In this document: positions 26,909 through 36,853 of the stretch, piece after piece
Layout: the number at the start of each line of letters is the position of its first letter
Position numbering within the stretch: the stretch's first letter is position 1
Source: Sphingomonas arenae
Lineage (GTDB): Bacteria > Pseudomonadota > Alphaproteobacteria > Sphingomonadales > Sphingomonadaceae
NCBI RefSeq assembly: GCF_016924655.1
Contig: NZ_JAFFJU010000003.1
Span: 186,001-250,000, forward strand
Length of the DNA: 64,000 nucleotides
Direction of reading: 5' to 3'
Position numbers and translations under genes: made by a program
The notes under the pieces: model-generated
Seen by the model: only the letters and a program-made list of their open reading frames with translations
Database searches by the model: none
What the model was told of the DNA's origin: nothing

Positions 26909-28720
26909 ATGTCAATAAGAAGGCTGCCGTCTCACCTCGTCGATCGCATCGCCGCCGGCGAGGTGGTGGAACGGCCCGCCAGCGCGCTCAAGGAACTGAT
27001 CGAGAACGCCCTCGACGCTGGTGCTTCGACAGTGGCGGTTCGCCTCTCCGCGGGCGGTCTCGACCTGGTGGAGGTCACGGACGACGGTTGCGGCATGCAC
27101 CCCGATGACATGAGGCTCGCCCTCGAGCGCCATGCCACCTCGAAGCTTCCCGACGAGCGGATCGAGGAGGTGACGAGCTTCGGCTTTCGCGGCGAGGCGC
27201 TGCCGTCGATCGCGAGCGTCGCTCGGTTCACGCTGGAGAGCCGGCCACGCGCTTTGACAGGCTCAGGACAGGCAGGTCGCGACGGTTGGCGGATCGAAGT
27301 GGATCATGGTGTGCGGGTGGGGGAGGGGCCGGCAGCGCTTCCTCCCGGCACTCGCGTCCGTGTCGAGGGACTGTTCGACAAGGTGCCCGCCCGGCGCAAG
27401 TTCCTGCGCAGCCCGCGCGCCGAATATGCGGCTTGCCTGGATATCGTCCGCCGTCTGGCGATGGCCCGTCCGGACGTGCATTTCTCACTGGAACATGACG
27501 GTCGGCGCGCGCTCGGCGTTCAGCCGGCGGCGCTGCAGGCGCGGGTGGCGGCACTGCTCGACCCCGCGCTGGATCGGCACGGGCTCGGGATCGACCTCGA
27601 CCGGAACGGTTTGCGACTGGGCGGGGTCGTGTCGCTGCCGACGTTCAATCGTGGTGCTGCGGACCAGCAGTTCCTATTCGTCAACGCGCGACCGGTGAAG
27701 GACCGACTGCTGGTCGGTGCCCTGCGCGCCGCCTACCGCGATCTGCTGGCGAGGGACCGGCACCCGATCGCCGCACTCTTCCTCGAACTGCCGACAGAGG
27801 AAGTGGACATCAATGTCCATCCGGCCAAGACCGAAGTCCGGTTCCGTGATCCCGCGGCCGTACGCGGATTGATCGTCGGAGGGCTCCGGAGCGCGCTCGA
27901 CGAGGCTGGCCACCGGAGCGTGGCGCGGGAGCAGGTGGCCGCTCCGGTGAACTGGCAGCGCGAGCCCTTGGCACCCACGTCCCCCGCGGGTTGGCCTTCG
28001 GTCGAGAGCCTCTTCGCTGCGGTTCCGGGCAGAAGAGCTGGCTACGCGCATCAGGACCGTTTCGCGGGCGTGCGCGAGTCCGCGGCGATCTATGCACCTC
28101 CATCTGCGAAAGCGGAGCCTGCAACCATGCCGGTGGGCTCGTTCCCGCTCGGAGTGGCTCGCGGACAGGTCGCGGGCACGTACATCGTTGCAGAGGCAGA
28201 CGATGGGTTGGTGATCGTCGACCAGCATGCCGCCCACGAACGCCTGGTGCTGGAACGCATCCGCCGCGCGGCAGGCAATGGCGGCGTTTCCCGCCAGGCC
28301 TTGCTACTGCCGGAGGTCGTGGAGCTGGAAGAGACCGATTGCGACCGACTGGAGGAGGCGGCTTCCGAACTGGGTCAGTATGGGCTTGAGGTCGAACGGT
28401 TCGGGCCGACGTCGATGCTGGTCCGGGCGACGCCGGCTCCCCTGGGCCACCCGGACCTGCGTGAACTGCTCGCGGATCTCGCGTCGGAGATTGCGGAGCT
28501 CGGTGGGCCCATGGCGCTCAAGGAACGGTTGGACCTGATTGCCGCGACCTTCGCCTGCCACCATAGCGTCCGAGCAGGGCGGATCCTCTCGGTCGCGGAG
28601 ATGAACGCGCTCCTCCGCGAGATGGAGGTCACGCCCTATTCCGGGCAGTGCAATCACGGCCGGCCGACCTGGGTGAAACTGGCGCATGCCGACATCGAGA
28701 AGCTTTTCGGGCGTCGGTAA
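26909..28720 (+). CDS. mutL: DNA mismatch repair protein MutL (endonuclease type)
   Basis: Mismatch-repair ATPase of 603 residues. The N-terminal GHKL ATPase has ENALDAGAS, DDGCGM and GFRGEALPS. The C-terminal dimerisation domain carries the endonuclease motif DQHAAHERLVLE starting at Asp438, plus the accompanying ATFACHHSVRAG and QCNHGRPTW motifs. This is therefore a nicking MutL, as expected in bacteria that lack MutH. Residues about 112-126 (SRPRALTGSGQAGRD) look longer than I recall for sphingomonad MutL. The underlying DNA matches the core of the dispersed repeat seen at 5910-5921. The reading frame is intact. Confidence 0.97.
   Translation: MSIRRLPSHLVDRIAAGEVVERPASALKELIENALDAGASTVAVRLSAGGLDLVEVTDDGCGMHPDDMRLALERHATSKLPDERIEEVTSFGFRGEALPSIASVARFTLESRPRALTGSGQAGRDGWRIEVDHGVRVGEGPAALPPGTRVRVEGLFDKVPARRKFLRSPRAEYAACLDIVRRLAMARPDVHFSLEHDGRRALGVQPAALQARVAALLDPALDRHGLGIDLDRNGLRLGGVVSLPTFNRGAADQQFLFVNARPVKDRLLVGALRAAYRDLLARDRHPIAALFLELPTEEVDINVHPAKTEVRFRDPAAVRGLIVGGLRSALDEAGHRSVAREQVAAPVNWQREPLAPTSPAGWPSVESLFAAVPGRRAGYAHQDRFAGVRESAAIYAPPSAKAEPATMPVGSFPLGVARGQVAGTYIVAEADDGLVIVDQHAAHERLVLERIRRAAGNGGVSRQALLLPEVVELEETDCDRLEEAASELGQYGLEVERFGPTSMLVRATPAPLGHPDLRELLADLASEIAELGGPMALKERLDLIAATFACHHSVRAGRILSVAEMNALLREMEVTPYSGQCNHGRPTWVKLAHADIEKLFGRR
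27256..27267 (+). repeat. Repeat core inside mutL
   Basis: The 12-mer GACAGGCTCAGG is identical to 5910-5921 in the right arm of the cdd/yhhQ palindrome, and the preceding GCTTT resembles its CCTTC. It lies in the surface-loop region of the MutL ATPase domain and is translated in frame. Only one arm is present, so no hairpin forms. Confidence 0.55.
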
Positions 28721-28832
28721 CTTTCTGTGTTGTTTGCGGCTAGCGGAGGGATCGTCGAGATCCGCTCCCCTAGATTTCCATCTGTCACCGTGATCTGCTA
28801 TTCCTGCTCGCTTCGAGCTGAAGGAGTCGGTC

Positions 28833-29003
28833 ATGCACGAGGACAACCGCGTGTACTTCGCGCGTCGGGCAGCCGAAGAGCAGCTTCGGGCGGAGCAATG
28901 CCGCGATCCACATGCTGCCGAGGCCCATCGCAGGCTGCAGCGAGCCTATGTCGAACGGGCGAGCATCGGTGATCGCCACCCGGAACGAGAGATCGTCGGC
29001 TAG
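28833..29003 (+). CDS. Small conserved-looking protein (56 residues)
   Basis: An ORF below the usual size cut-off. AAGGAG lies 6 bp before the ATG, a strong ribosome site. The product starts MHEDNRVYFARRAAEEQLRA and continues AEAHRRLQRAYVERAS. It is highly charged and predicted helical, without membrane segments. The YFARRAAEE plus AHRRLQRAY layout resembles small proteins I recall from sphingomonads, but no function is known. It overlaps the end of the convergent KARI-like gene by 4 bp. Confidence 0.75.
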   Translation: MHEDNRVYFARRAAEEQLRAEQCRDPHAAEAHRRLQRAYVERASIGDRHPEREIVG

Positions 29004-29968
29004 GGAGCGGACCCGCGTAGCCGCAGGCGCGCTGCTTCGAGGCCGGACTGCCGCGCTCGAGCCCTCGAGAGCTGAAGATTAGGGTAGTCCGCAGCGGCTT
29101 CGGCGCTGAGCGCGGCGGCGAAGCGTCCTGCCCGGATCTCGGCCAGGATCGCGCGCATCTCGGAACGGATTGCCTCTCCGATGAGGCGCGGTCCGCCAAG
29201 TTCGGCGCCCAATTCGGCGGTGTTGCTGATCGCCTCTCGCATGCCGGCAAGGCCGCGTGCCTCCACGAGGTCGGCCAGCAGTTTCAATTCGGAGATGCAT
29301 TCGAGATAGGCCACCTCGGGCTGCACTCCCGATGCCACCAGCGTCTCGAAGCCGCTCTCGAGGACGGCCGGGACAGCCCCCCAAACGACTGCCTGCTCAT
29401 TGAACAGGTCGGCGACGCATTCCTCCTCAAAGGTGGAGCGGATGATTCCGGCGCGACTGCTGCCGATCGCCGCCGCATAGGCGAGGGCGAGGGACCATGC
29501 TTCGCCGGTCGCGTCCTGCGCGACGGCGGCAAGGGCCACCATTCCTTTGCCCTGTTCGAACAGGGTTCGAAGCGCCGATCCGGGTCCCTTGGGCGCGACC
29601 ATGATCACGTCGAGGTCGCGGCGCGGCTCGATCAAGCCGAAGTGGATGCAGAGGCCATGGCTGAAGCCAAGGGCTGCGCTCTGCCTGATGCTCGGTTCGA
29701 TCCCGCGATAGATGGCCGGGAGGTGCTCGTCTGGTGCGAGGAGGATAACGATGTCTGCTCGCGCGGCGGCCTCCGCTGGAACCGTCAGGGGGAGGTTCTC
29801 CGACCGGACCGCATCTTCCCGCGGGCTGCCGGCACGAAGGCCGACAACGACGTCCATGCCACTGTCGCGCAGGTTTAAGGCCTGCGCCCGGCCCTGATTT
29901 CCGAAGCCGATGATCGCCACGCACTTGCCGGAAAGCGGCGTCGGGTCGATGGCCTCGTCGCGGATCAT
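29000..29968 (-). CDS. Divergent ketol-acid reductoisomerase (IlvC-like) paralogue
   Basis: A 322-residue class I KARI-like protein from the ATG at 29968; the longer open frame lies inside miaA. The Rossmann motif is IIGFGNQGRAQALNLRDSG (usual form GYGSQGHAHA). The catalytic set is complete with a constant offset of -3 to class I numbering as I recall it: His104, Lys127 (VAPKGPG), Asp187 and Glu191 (DLFNEQ), Glu223 and Glu227 (ECISELK), Ser248. The usual N-terminal MxVYYDxDAD segment is replaced, and the middle (SALRTLFEQGKGMVALAAV) differs from the normal HTVRSEY region. It starts 12 bp after miaA, and no ilvB or ilvN is adjacent. It could be the true IlvC or a paralogue acting on another 2-keto acid. 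Confidence 0.85.
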   Translation of the reverse strand: MIRDEAIDPTPLSGKCVAIIGFGNQGRAQALNLRDSGMDVVVGLRAGSPREDAVRSENLPLTVPAEAAARADIVILLAPDEHLPAIYRGIEPSIRQSAALGFSHGLCIHFGLIEPRRDLDVIMVAPKGPGSALRTLFEQGKGMVALAAVAQDATGEAWSLALAYAAAIGSSRAGIIRSTFEEECVADLFNEQAVVWGAVPAVLESGFETLVASGVQPEVAYLECISELKLLADLVEARGLAGMREAISNTAELGAELGGPRLIGEAIRSEMRAILAEIRAGRFAAALSAEAAADYPNLQLSRARARQSGLEAARLRLRGSAP

Positions 29969-29979
29969 GGAACGGGCTG

Positions 29980-30912
29980 CTAGCGTTTCGGGTGGAGAAG
30001 CGCCAGCGCCCGCTCGGTGACCCCGGGGCTGTCCAGTGCATCCGGGAAACGAGGCCAGTCGGGCGGGGGCTGGTGCGCGAACCAGGTATATTGGCGCTTG
30101 GCGTAGTTGCGCGTCGCCTGCTGACCCCGTCGCAACGCTTCCTGCTCGGTGATCTCCCCGGAGAGCAGGTCGCGGACCTCGGCCACCCCGATGGCGCGCA
30201 TTGCCGGGAGCGCGGAGTCGAGTTGGCGGGAGAGCAAAACGCGCACCTCCTCGATCGCGCCGCCCTCCATCATTGTGGCGAAGCGTTCGTCGCAGCGATC
30301 GTACAGCCACTGGCGAGGAGGCAGGAGGATCAACGCCTGAAGGTCGATCGATTCCCCAATGCCGCCTTCACGTGCCTCCTGCCATGAGCGGAGGGTACGC
30401 CCCGTGGAGAGCGCCACCTCCAGCGCTCGGGCGATGCGGGTGGTATCTTGTGGCTTCAGCCGCGCGAACGCCTCCGGGTCGGCATGGCGAAGACGTTGGC
30501 GGTTCGTCTCCGTGTCCGATGCCCGCACCTCTTCGCGGATCCTCGGATCGATCGGGGGAACCGGGGCGATGCCGTCGAGGAGCGTCCGCAGATACAGGCC
30601 GGTCCCACCAGTCAGGATCGGCAGCTTGCCCGCCGCATGAGCTTCCGCGATGGCCTCCCTAGCCTCCGCTGCCCAGTCCGCCGCGGAGCAGGGCAGGGCC
30701 GCGTCGCGAGTTCCGTAGAGCCGATGTTCAACCGAGCGCATTTCCTCGGGGCGGGGGCGGGCACTCAAGACTGCAAGATCTGCATACACTTGGGCACTAT
30801 CGGCGTTGATCACTACGCCACTCGCCCGTTCCGCAAGCGCCACGGCCAATGCCGACTTGCCGCTGGCGGTCGGACCGGCAATGAGTGCAACAGGAGGACT
30901 GCCCTTGATCAT
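29980..30912 (-). CDS. miaA: tRNA dimethylallyltransferase MiaA
   Basis: Transfers a dimethylallyl group to A37 of tRNAs reading UNN codons. It has 310 residues. The P-loop [39 protein letters not shown] and the C-terminal [14 protein letters not shown] are all family signatures. The ATG at 30912 gives the usual short leader before the P-loop. The divergent serB starts at 30905, so the two 5' ends overlap by 8 bp and each promoter must lie inside the other gene. Confidence 0.97.
   Translation of the reverse strand: MIKGSPPVALIAGPTASGKSALAVALAERASGVVINADSAQVYADLAVLSARPRPEEMRSVEHRLYGTRDAALPCSAADWAAEAREAIAEAHAAGKLPILTGGTGLYLRTLLDGIAPVPPIDPRIREEVRASDTETNRQRLRHADPEAFARLKPQDTTRIARALEVALSTGRTLRSWQEAREGGIGESIDLQALILLPPRQWLYDRCDERFATMMEGGAIEEVRVLLSRQLDSALPAMRAIGVAEVRDLLSGEITEQEALRRGQQATRNYAKRQYTWFAHQPPPDWPRFPDALDSPGVTERALALLHPKR
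30892..30897 (+). promoter_or_regulatory. Shine-Dalgarno that fixes the serB TTG start
   Basis: A perfect AGGAGG lies 7 nt before the TTG at 30905 and inside the antisense miaA coding region. It supports the TTG rather than the ATG at 30881 or the open-frame start further upstream. Confidence 0.8.
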
Positions 30913-31795
30913 CGCAACGCTCGTAGCAGCCGGACGCTTGAACCGGGAAATGATTCACCAGGCCGCGAGCCTGCTGGAGGATGCCCGGATCAAGTCGCAC
31001 GAATGGGGCTGGGTGGACGAGGGCGACGCCGCGGACATCGAAATACAGGGCGGTCCATCGGACCTCCGCCGCGTAAGGGAGCTGCTGACGGGCGCGCTGC
31101 CGGGTACCGACGTCTTCGTGCAAGCCGCGGAAGGTCGGGAAAAGAAGCTCCTGGTGGCGGACATGGACTCCACCATGATCGGGCAGGAATGCATCGACGA
31201 ACTGGCGGATTATGCCGGAAAGAAGGAGGAAATCGCCGCGGTCACCGAACGGGCGATGCAGGGTGATCTCGACTTTGCCACGGCTCTGCGCGAGCGGGTG
31301 CTGAGCCTCGACGGGCTGAACATCAGCGCAATCGACCGTTGCCGCGGTGAGCGGGTGCGCGCCAACCCGGGCGCACGCACGCTTGTTCGGACCATGCGAT
31401 CGCGCGGGGCGGAAGCCTTGCTGGTCACCGGAGGCTTCCACGACTTCGCCGACCCGATGGCGGCGGAGCTTGGCTTCACCGAAGTGCGAGCCAATTATCT
31501 CGAGACCATGCACGGGCACCTGACCGGCCGAGTTGCTGGGGAAATCGTCGACGCCCAGGCCAAGCGGCAGGCCTTGATCGACATGCGCAATCAGCTCGGC
31601 CTGCCGGTCGATGCGGTGCTAGCCGTCGGCGACGGCGCCAATGATGCCCCGATGATCGAAGAGGCGGGTTTCGGGGTGGCTTACCGCGGGAAGCCCAGGC
31701 TCCTGTCGGTCGCTGACGCGCGCATCGAACATAATGACCTGACCGCCTTGCTGTGGGCGCAGGGCATCAAGCGGAGCGACTGGATCGGCGCCTAA
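30905..31795 (+). CDS. serB: Phosphoserine phosphatase SerB
   Basis: Dephosphorylates phosphoserine in the last step of serine synthesis. The TTG start gives 296 residues, close to E. coli SerB. An N-terminal ACT-like region (about 1-80) precedes the HAD domain with motif [19 protein letters not shown], motif [15 protein letters not shown], Lys in the AKRQAL region and motif [23 protein letters not shown]. It overlaps miaA head to head. Its last 4 bp overlap the end of the convergent Sel1-SPOR gene. Confidence 0.96.
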   Translation: MIIATLVAAGRLNREMIHQAASLLEDARIKSHEWGWVDEGDAADIEIQGGPSDLRRVRELLTGALPGTDVFVQAAEGREKKLLVADMDSTMIGQECIDELADYAGKKEEIAAVTERAMQGDLDFATALRERVLSLDGLNISAIDRCRGERVRANPGARTLVRTMRSRGAEALLVTGGFHDFADPMAAELGFTEVRANYLETMHGHLTGRVAGEIVDAQAKRQALIDMRNQLGLPVDAVLAVGDGANDAPMIEEAGFGVAYRGKPRLLSVADARIEHNDLTALLWAQGIKRSDWIGA

Positions 31796-32682
31796 CGGGC
31801 AGGGACCGGGAAGCACGCCTGCCCACGCGCGGCCAGTGCCTTGCACGCCGAGGCCGCCTCGGTCCGGTTGAGGTAAGGTCCGACCTGAAGCCGAGTCATC
31901 GCACCGGAGGGGACTAGGGTTGGCTGCTTGCCGGTCAGCGGTCCGAGATTTCGGAGCCGAGCGAACAGCGCTTCCGCCGATGCGCGGTTGGAAAATGCCC
32001 CCAGCTGAATTCGCCAGCCGCCCGCCAATGCTGTCGCCGTGATTGTATCGGCCGCCGCTCGCGGGATGGGCTTTGGACTGGTCGCGGCTGGTGCTTTCAC
32101 GCTGGCGGTCTGAGGCGGGCGCTTGGGATTGGCCTTTGTCCAGGCAAGCGCCTTGGCCACGCCGGCGCGACGCTGCGCCAATGGGATAATCTGGTCCATC
32201 TCGCCCAGCGTTGCCTTGGCCGGCTCCAGGCCCTGCGCCGCCGCTCGGCTGACCATCGCATATGCGGTCACCACGTCCCGCTGCACGCCATCACCGTTGA
32301 ACAGCGCCGTGCCGTAGATCAGCAGCGCGCGTGGCTCTCCAGTATCCGCGGCCGACTTCAGCCACTGCAGCGCGGTGGTGCGGTTGCCGTTCTGGAAGAG
32401 CAGCAGTCCGAGGCTGGTCTGCGCGTCGATATGCCCCTGTCGGGCGGCGCGCTCGTAGAGCGATTGTGCCTGCGCGAGGTCCGCGGGCACCCCTCGGCCG
32501 AGCCGATAGGCCTGCCCAAGATTGTATTGCGCGTCCGCATCACCTCGGCTCGCGAGCGGTTTCCAGATGGCGACCGCACTTTCCGCATCGCCAGCCTGCC
32601 ATTGCCGAATGCCCGCCTGGACGTCCTGTCCAGCCACCGGCGCCGCCGCCAGCAGCAGCGCCGCACCAATCCAAAGCCGCAT
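31792..32682 (-). CDS. Exported Sel1-repeat and SPOR-domain protein
   Basis: A 296-residue protein with an N-terminal signal peptide (LWIGAALLLAAAPVAGQ). Sel1-like/TPR repeats span roughly 25-165 (for example ADAQYNLGQAYRLGRGVP, IDAQTSLGLLLFQNG and PRALLIYGTALFNGDGVQ). A basic/Pro linker leads to a C-terminal SPOR domain from about residue 218 (GGWRIQLGAFSNRASAEALF). SPOR domains bind denuded glycan strands at division septa, and Sel1 repeats are protein-binding solenoids, so a septal or wall-linked scaffold is likely. It is divergent from the ParA operon, whose third gene also ends in a SPOR domain, which suggests a shared role. Confidence 0.9.
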   Translation of the reverse strand: MRLWIGAALLLAAAPVAGQDVQAGIRQWQAGDAESAVAIWKPLASRGDADAQYNLGQAYRLGRGVPADLAQAQSLYERAARQGHIDAQTSLGLLLFQNGNRTTALQWLKSAADTGEPRALLIYGTALFNGDGVQRDVVTAYAMVSRAAAQGLEPAKATLGEMDQIIPLAQRRAGVAKALAWTKANPKRPPQTASVKAPAATSPKPIPRAAADTITATALAGGWRIQLGAFSNRASAEALFARLRNLGPLTGKQPTLVPSGAMTRLQVGPYLNRTEAASACKALAARGQACFPVPAR

Positions 32683-32800
32683 CGTCCCTCCCCGAAACCC
32701 CTGCCTGAGCCTAGAACAAGGTCGGAGGGACGTTAACCAGATTTTAGGTCCAACCGCCGCATCCCGTCCACAACACGGCCATTATGGCGAGGGGATCAGG

Positions 32801-33523
32801 ATGCGCGTTCTTGCTTTGGCATCGCAGAAGGGGGGCTCGGGTAAAACCACGCTTTCCGGTCATCTGGCGGTGCAGGCGCAATTGGCCGGGGCAGGCCCCG
32901 TCTGCCTCATCGACATCGACCCGCAGGGCAGCCTTGCCGATTGGTGGAACGAGCGCGAGTCGGAAATGCCGGCGTTCGCCCAGACCACCGTGGCCCGGCT
33001 GGCTGCGGACCTGGAGGTGCTCCGCCAGCAGGGTTTCCGCCTGGCGGTCATCGACACGCCGCCCGCCATCACCATGGCCATCCAGAGCGTGATCGCCGTT
33101 GCCGAACTGATCGTGATCCCGACCCGCCCGTCGCCGCACGACCTTCGCGCCGTTGGCGCGACGGTTGATCTGTGCGAGCGCGCCGGCAAGCCGTTGATCT
33201 TCGTCGTGAACGCCGCGACGCCAAAGGCCAAGATCACCTATGAAGCCGCCGTCGCCCTCTCCCAACATGGCACGGTGGCTCCGGTAACTCTGCATCACCG
33301 TACCGATTTCGCGGCCTCGATGATCGACGGTCGAACGGTCATGGAAGTGGATCCCAAGGGTAAGTCGGCCCGCGAGGTCATCGAGCTCTGGGATTACATC
33401 TCCGACCGGCTCGAGAAGAACTTCCGCCGCACGGTTTTTGCCGCTCCGAACGCCGCTCCTGGGATCGGCACCGTCAGTCCTCGTCCGGTCGGTGGCTTCG
33501 GCCGCCGCGTCGTCGGCCAGTAA
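32801..33523 (+). CDS. ParA/MinD-family ATPase (orphan positioning type)
   Basis: A 240-residue deviant-Walker ATPase. ALASQKGGSGKTTLS carries both the signature Lys and the P-loop, IDIDPQGSLADWW is Walker A', and AVIDTPPAI is Walker B. It lacks the N-terminal HTH of plasmid ParA and has an extra C-terminal tail after residue 205 that is Pro/Gly/Arg-rich. The ATG at 32801 follows GGGGATCAGG; the longer upstream frame is spurious. No parB or parS-like site is next to it. It is followed after 12 bp by an RHH-like protein and then by a TPR-SPOR lipoprotein, so it may position an envelope or division component rather than DNA. Confidence 0.92.
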   Translation: MRVLALASQKGGSGKTTLSGHLAVQAQLAGAGPVCLIDIDPQGSLADWWNERESEMPAFAQTTVARLAADLEVLRQQGFRLAVIDTPPAITMAIQSVIAVAELIVIPTRPSPHDLRAVGATVDLCERAGKPLIFVVNAATPKAKITYEAAVALSQHGTVAPVTLHHRTDFAASMIDGRTVMEVDPKGKSAREVIELWDYISDRLEKNFRRTVFAAPNAAPGIGTVSPRPVGGFGRRVVGQ

Positions 33524-33535
33524 GGGAGCCTGGAC

Positions 33536-34177
33536 GTGAAGAGCGAACCCAAGGCATTTGCGTCACTCTCCTCGGGTCTCCTCGCGCGCAAGGGGGCGGC
33601 CCGCCCGGCCATGCGGCCGCAGGGTTTCGGCCAGCTTGGCAGCGGGCTGGAGGATCTCGGCTGGAACGACATGGGCTTTGAGCCTCCCAAGCCGACCCTC
33701 GCTCCGGTGCGCGATGCCGACCACGACGCGTTTGGAGATGCGATTCCCGCTGCGCCGGTCCGCAATCCCGCCGCCGGGCTCACCCCCGTGTCGCCAGTCC
33801 ACGTCGCCCACGCGGAAATTGCGGAGCGGCTGAACGGGCACGGGCCTGAAGACGAGAACGAGGCCAAGGCCGAGGACGTGATCGACGATCCGCGTCCCGA
33901 GCTCGCGGAATCGGCCGAGGTGGTGGCGCTGCCAGCCCGTCCGGCTGCTCCGCGCCGCGCTCCTCGTCCGCGCAGCGAGCCAGGAGCGAAGGGCAAGGCA
34001 GCGTTCACGCTGCGGCTCGACCCGGACCGTCACCTCAAGCTGCGCCTGGCCTGCGCGGTGACCGCCAGGTCTGCGCAACAGTTGGTGACCCGGGCCCTCG
34101 ACGAACTGCTCGACAGCATGCCCGAGCTCGATGCCATGGCCCAGCGCGCGCCCGAAAGGGCCAGCAAGAAGGGATAA
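33536..34177 (+). CDS. ParA-associated protein with C-terminal ribbon-helix-helix-like segment
   Basis: A 213-residue cytoplasmic protein. The N-terminus is basic with a short conserved-looking segment (SSGLLARKGAARPAMRP), the kind of Arg/Lys-rich peptide that activates ParA ATPases in known partners. Residues 50-145 are Pro/Ala/Glu-rich and probably disordered. The last 65 residues look folded: AAFTLRLDPDRHLKLRLAC followed by ARSAQQLVTRALDELLDS matches a ribbon-helix-helix (beta strand, two helices), a dimeric DNA-binding fold. This arrangement would suit a ParA cargo adaptor that dimerises or binds DNA. I do not recognise a named family. Confidence 0.85.
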   Translation: MKSEPKAFASLSSGLLARKGAARPAMRPQGFGQLGSGLEDLGWNDMGFEPPKPTLAPVRDADHDAFGDAIPAAPVRNPAAGLTPVSPVHVAHAEIAERLNGHGPEDENEAKAEDVIDDPRPELAESAEVVALPARPAAPRRAPRPRSEPGAKGKAAFTLRLDPDRHLKLRLACAVTARSAQQLVTRALDELLDSMPELDAMAQRAPERASKKG

Positions 34178-34182
34178 GTCAT

Positions 34183-35468
34183 ATGACCAGCCCGCTTCGT
34201 ACCGGAGTTGCACTGTCCACGCTCGCCCTTGCTGTGCTCAGCGGCTGCGCCAGCCCGACCAGCAAGGTCAGCCTGGGAGCATTCGGTGGCAAGGTCGCCG
34301 ACACTGAAATTGGTCTGGCGACCCGGGCGCAGGCGGCCCTTCAGAGCGGCGATCATGCAACGGCGGTCCGGTTCGCAGAGCGCGCCGTCGAGAAGACTCC
34401 GAACGATGCGGGTTTCCGCACTCTCCTCGGGAATTCCTACCTTGCGGCCGGTCGGTTTGCCTCGGCCGAAGCAGCCTACCGTGATTCGCTCTCGCTCCTG
34501 CCGAACCAGGCGGGTGTGGCGCTCAAGCTCGTCCTGGCGCAGGTCGCGCAGGGCAAGTCCGATCGCGCCCTGTCGATGATCGACGAGCTCCGCGGTCAGA
34601 TCGACGCGGCGGACGCGGGTCTCGCAATGGCTCTCGCTGGTCAGACCGGCAATGCCGTCGCGGTCCTTGACGAAGCCGCCCGCACCCCTGGCGCTGATGC
34701 CCGGGTCCGCCAGAACCTCGCCCTGGCGCATGCGCTGGCCGGCAACTGGGATGCTGCTCGTGCCATTGCTGCACAGGACTTGCCCGCTGACCAGGTGGAT
34801 GCCCGGCTCACCGAGTGGATGAACTTCGCCAAGCCGAACAGCGCCGGCCAGCAGGTCGCGAGCCTCATCGGCGTACAGCCTGCGGCAAGCGATCCGGGCC
34901 AGCCGGTGCGGCTCGCTCTCGTCCGCGAGAACAGCCGTATGGCTGAGGTCCAGCCGGAGCCTGCGTCTCCCGTGACCGTGGAGCCCGCGGCTCCGGTCGA
35001 GGTGGCCATGGCGGACGTGCCCGCCCCCGCGCTTGAACCCGCTTATGTCGCTCCGGTCGTGGAGGCGACCCCGTTGCCGGTGGCCGTGGCCGCCGCGGAG
35101 CCCGCGCCCGCATTCGTCACGCCCGCGCCGATCCGCAGCAGCCTGCCCAAGCCCCAGCAGCTCCGGCGCACTGCGGCGGCTCGCTTCGGCGGGAGCAGCA
35201 AGGCGGTTGTGCAGCTGGGCGCTTACGGCTCTCCGGCCCGCGTCCAGGCCGCCTGGGCCTCCGCGTCCCGCCGCTTCGCCAACCTCAAGCGCTACACTCC
35301 GGCGAGTGCGCGGTTCGACAGTCCGCGGGGCACTTTCTACCGTCTTTCCCTGAAGGGCTTCGGGAGCGATCGGGAAGCGCGTCTGCTGTGCGAATCGTTG
35401 AAGCGCTCCGGCTCGGCCTGCTTCGTCCGCAACCTGGCAGGTGACACGCCGGTGCGGTTCGCCTCCCG

Positions 35469-35472
<4 letters not shown>
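34183..35472 (+). CDS. TPR lipoprotein with C-terminal SPOR domain
   Basis: A 429-residue exported protein. The lipobox LAVLSGCAS ends the signal, so the mature protein should be lipid-anchored. TPR-like repeats cover about 45-200 (TRAQAALQSGDHATAVRFAE, AFRTLLGNSYLAAGRFASAE-type units), related to TadD-like proteins. A long Pro/Ala/Val/Glu linker (about 225-325) leads to a SPOR domain near 340-420 (VVQLGAYGSPARVQAAW, YRLSLKGFGSDREARLLC). It starts 5 bp after the RHH-like gene. It would place peptidoglycan binding at the envelope end of the ParA operon. Its end overlaps convergent pyrB by 4 bp. Confidence 0.9.
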
Positions 35473-36359
<887 letters not shown>

Positions 36360-36370
36360 GGTCCGGTTGG

Positions 36371-36853
36371 CTAATCGCCGATGGGCAGGTTGGCCAGTGC
36401 GTCGATCGCCCCCTGCAGGATGTGGGCTGCGGCGAGCTTGTCGACCGCCTCGGCACGCTTGGCCCGGCTGACGTCGGCCGCAATCATCGCCCGCTCAACC
36501 GCCTGCGTCGACCATCGTTCGTCCCATAGCAGCACCGGGAGTTCGAGAGGGGCGAGGTTGCGCGCGAAGGCTCGGACGGACTGGGTCCGGGGACTGTCGG
36601 TCCCGTCGAGGTTCAAGGGAAGGCCCACGACCAGGCCGACCAGCTGATTCTTGCTTGCGAAATCGCGCAGGTGAGCCAAGTCCTGCGTGAACTTGGTGCG
36701 GCGGATGGTCTCGCTCGGTCCCGCGAAGCTCCAGCCGGCATCGCAAAGGGCAAGGCCGATCGTCTTCGTGCCGACGTCCAGTCCGCCCAGCTTGCCGCTA
36801 CGCGAGATCGCGGCCGCGAACTCTACGGCGTTGCTGGTGATCAGCGACGCCAT
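36371..36853 (-). CDS. ruvX: Putative Holliday junction resolvase / pre-16S rRNA nuclease RuvX (YqgF)
   Basis: A 160-residue RNase H-fold nuclease. YqgF proteins process the 5' end of 16S rRNA and have also been described as Holliday junction resolvases. The acidic motif [16 protein letters not shown] holds the first catalytic Asp. Later motifs are [16 protein letters not shown] and [13 protein letters not shown], with a final Asp in [15 protein letters not shown]. The N-terminus has about 20 extra residues before the motif, which is within the family range. It overlaps the upstream DUF3089 gene by 13 bp. Confidence 0.95.
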   Translation of the reverse strand: MASLITSNAVEFAAAISRSGKLGGLDVGTKTIGLALCDAGWSFAGPSETIRRTKFTQDLAHLRDFASKNQLVGLVVGLPLNLDGTDSPRTQSVRAFARNLAPLELPVLLWDERWSTQAVERAMIAADVSRAKRAEAVDKLAAAHILQGAIDALANLPIGD

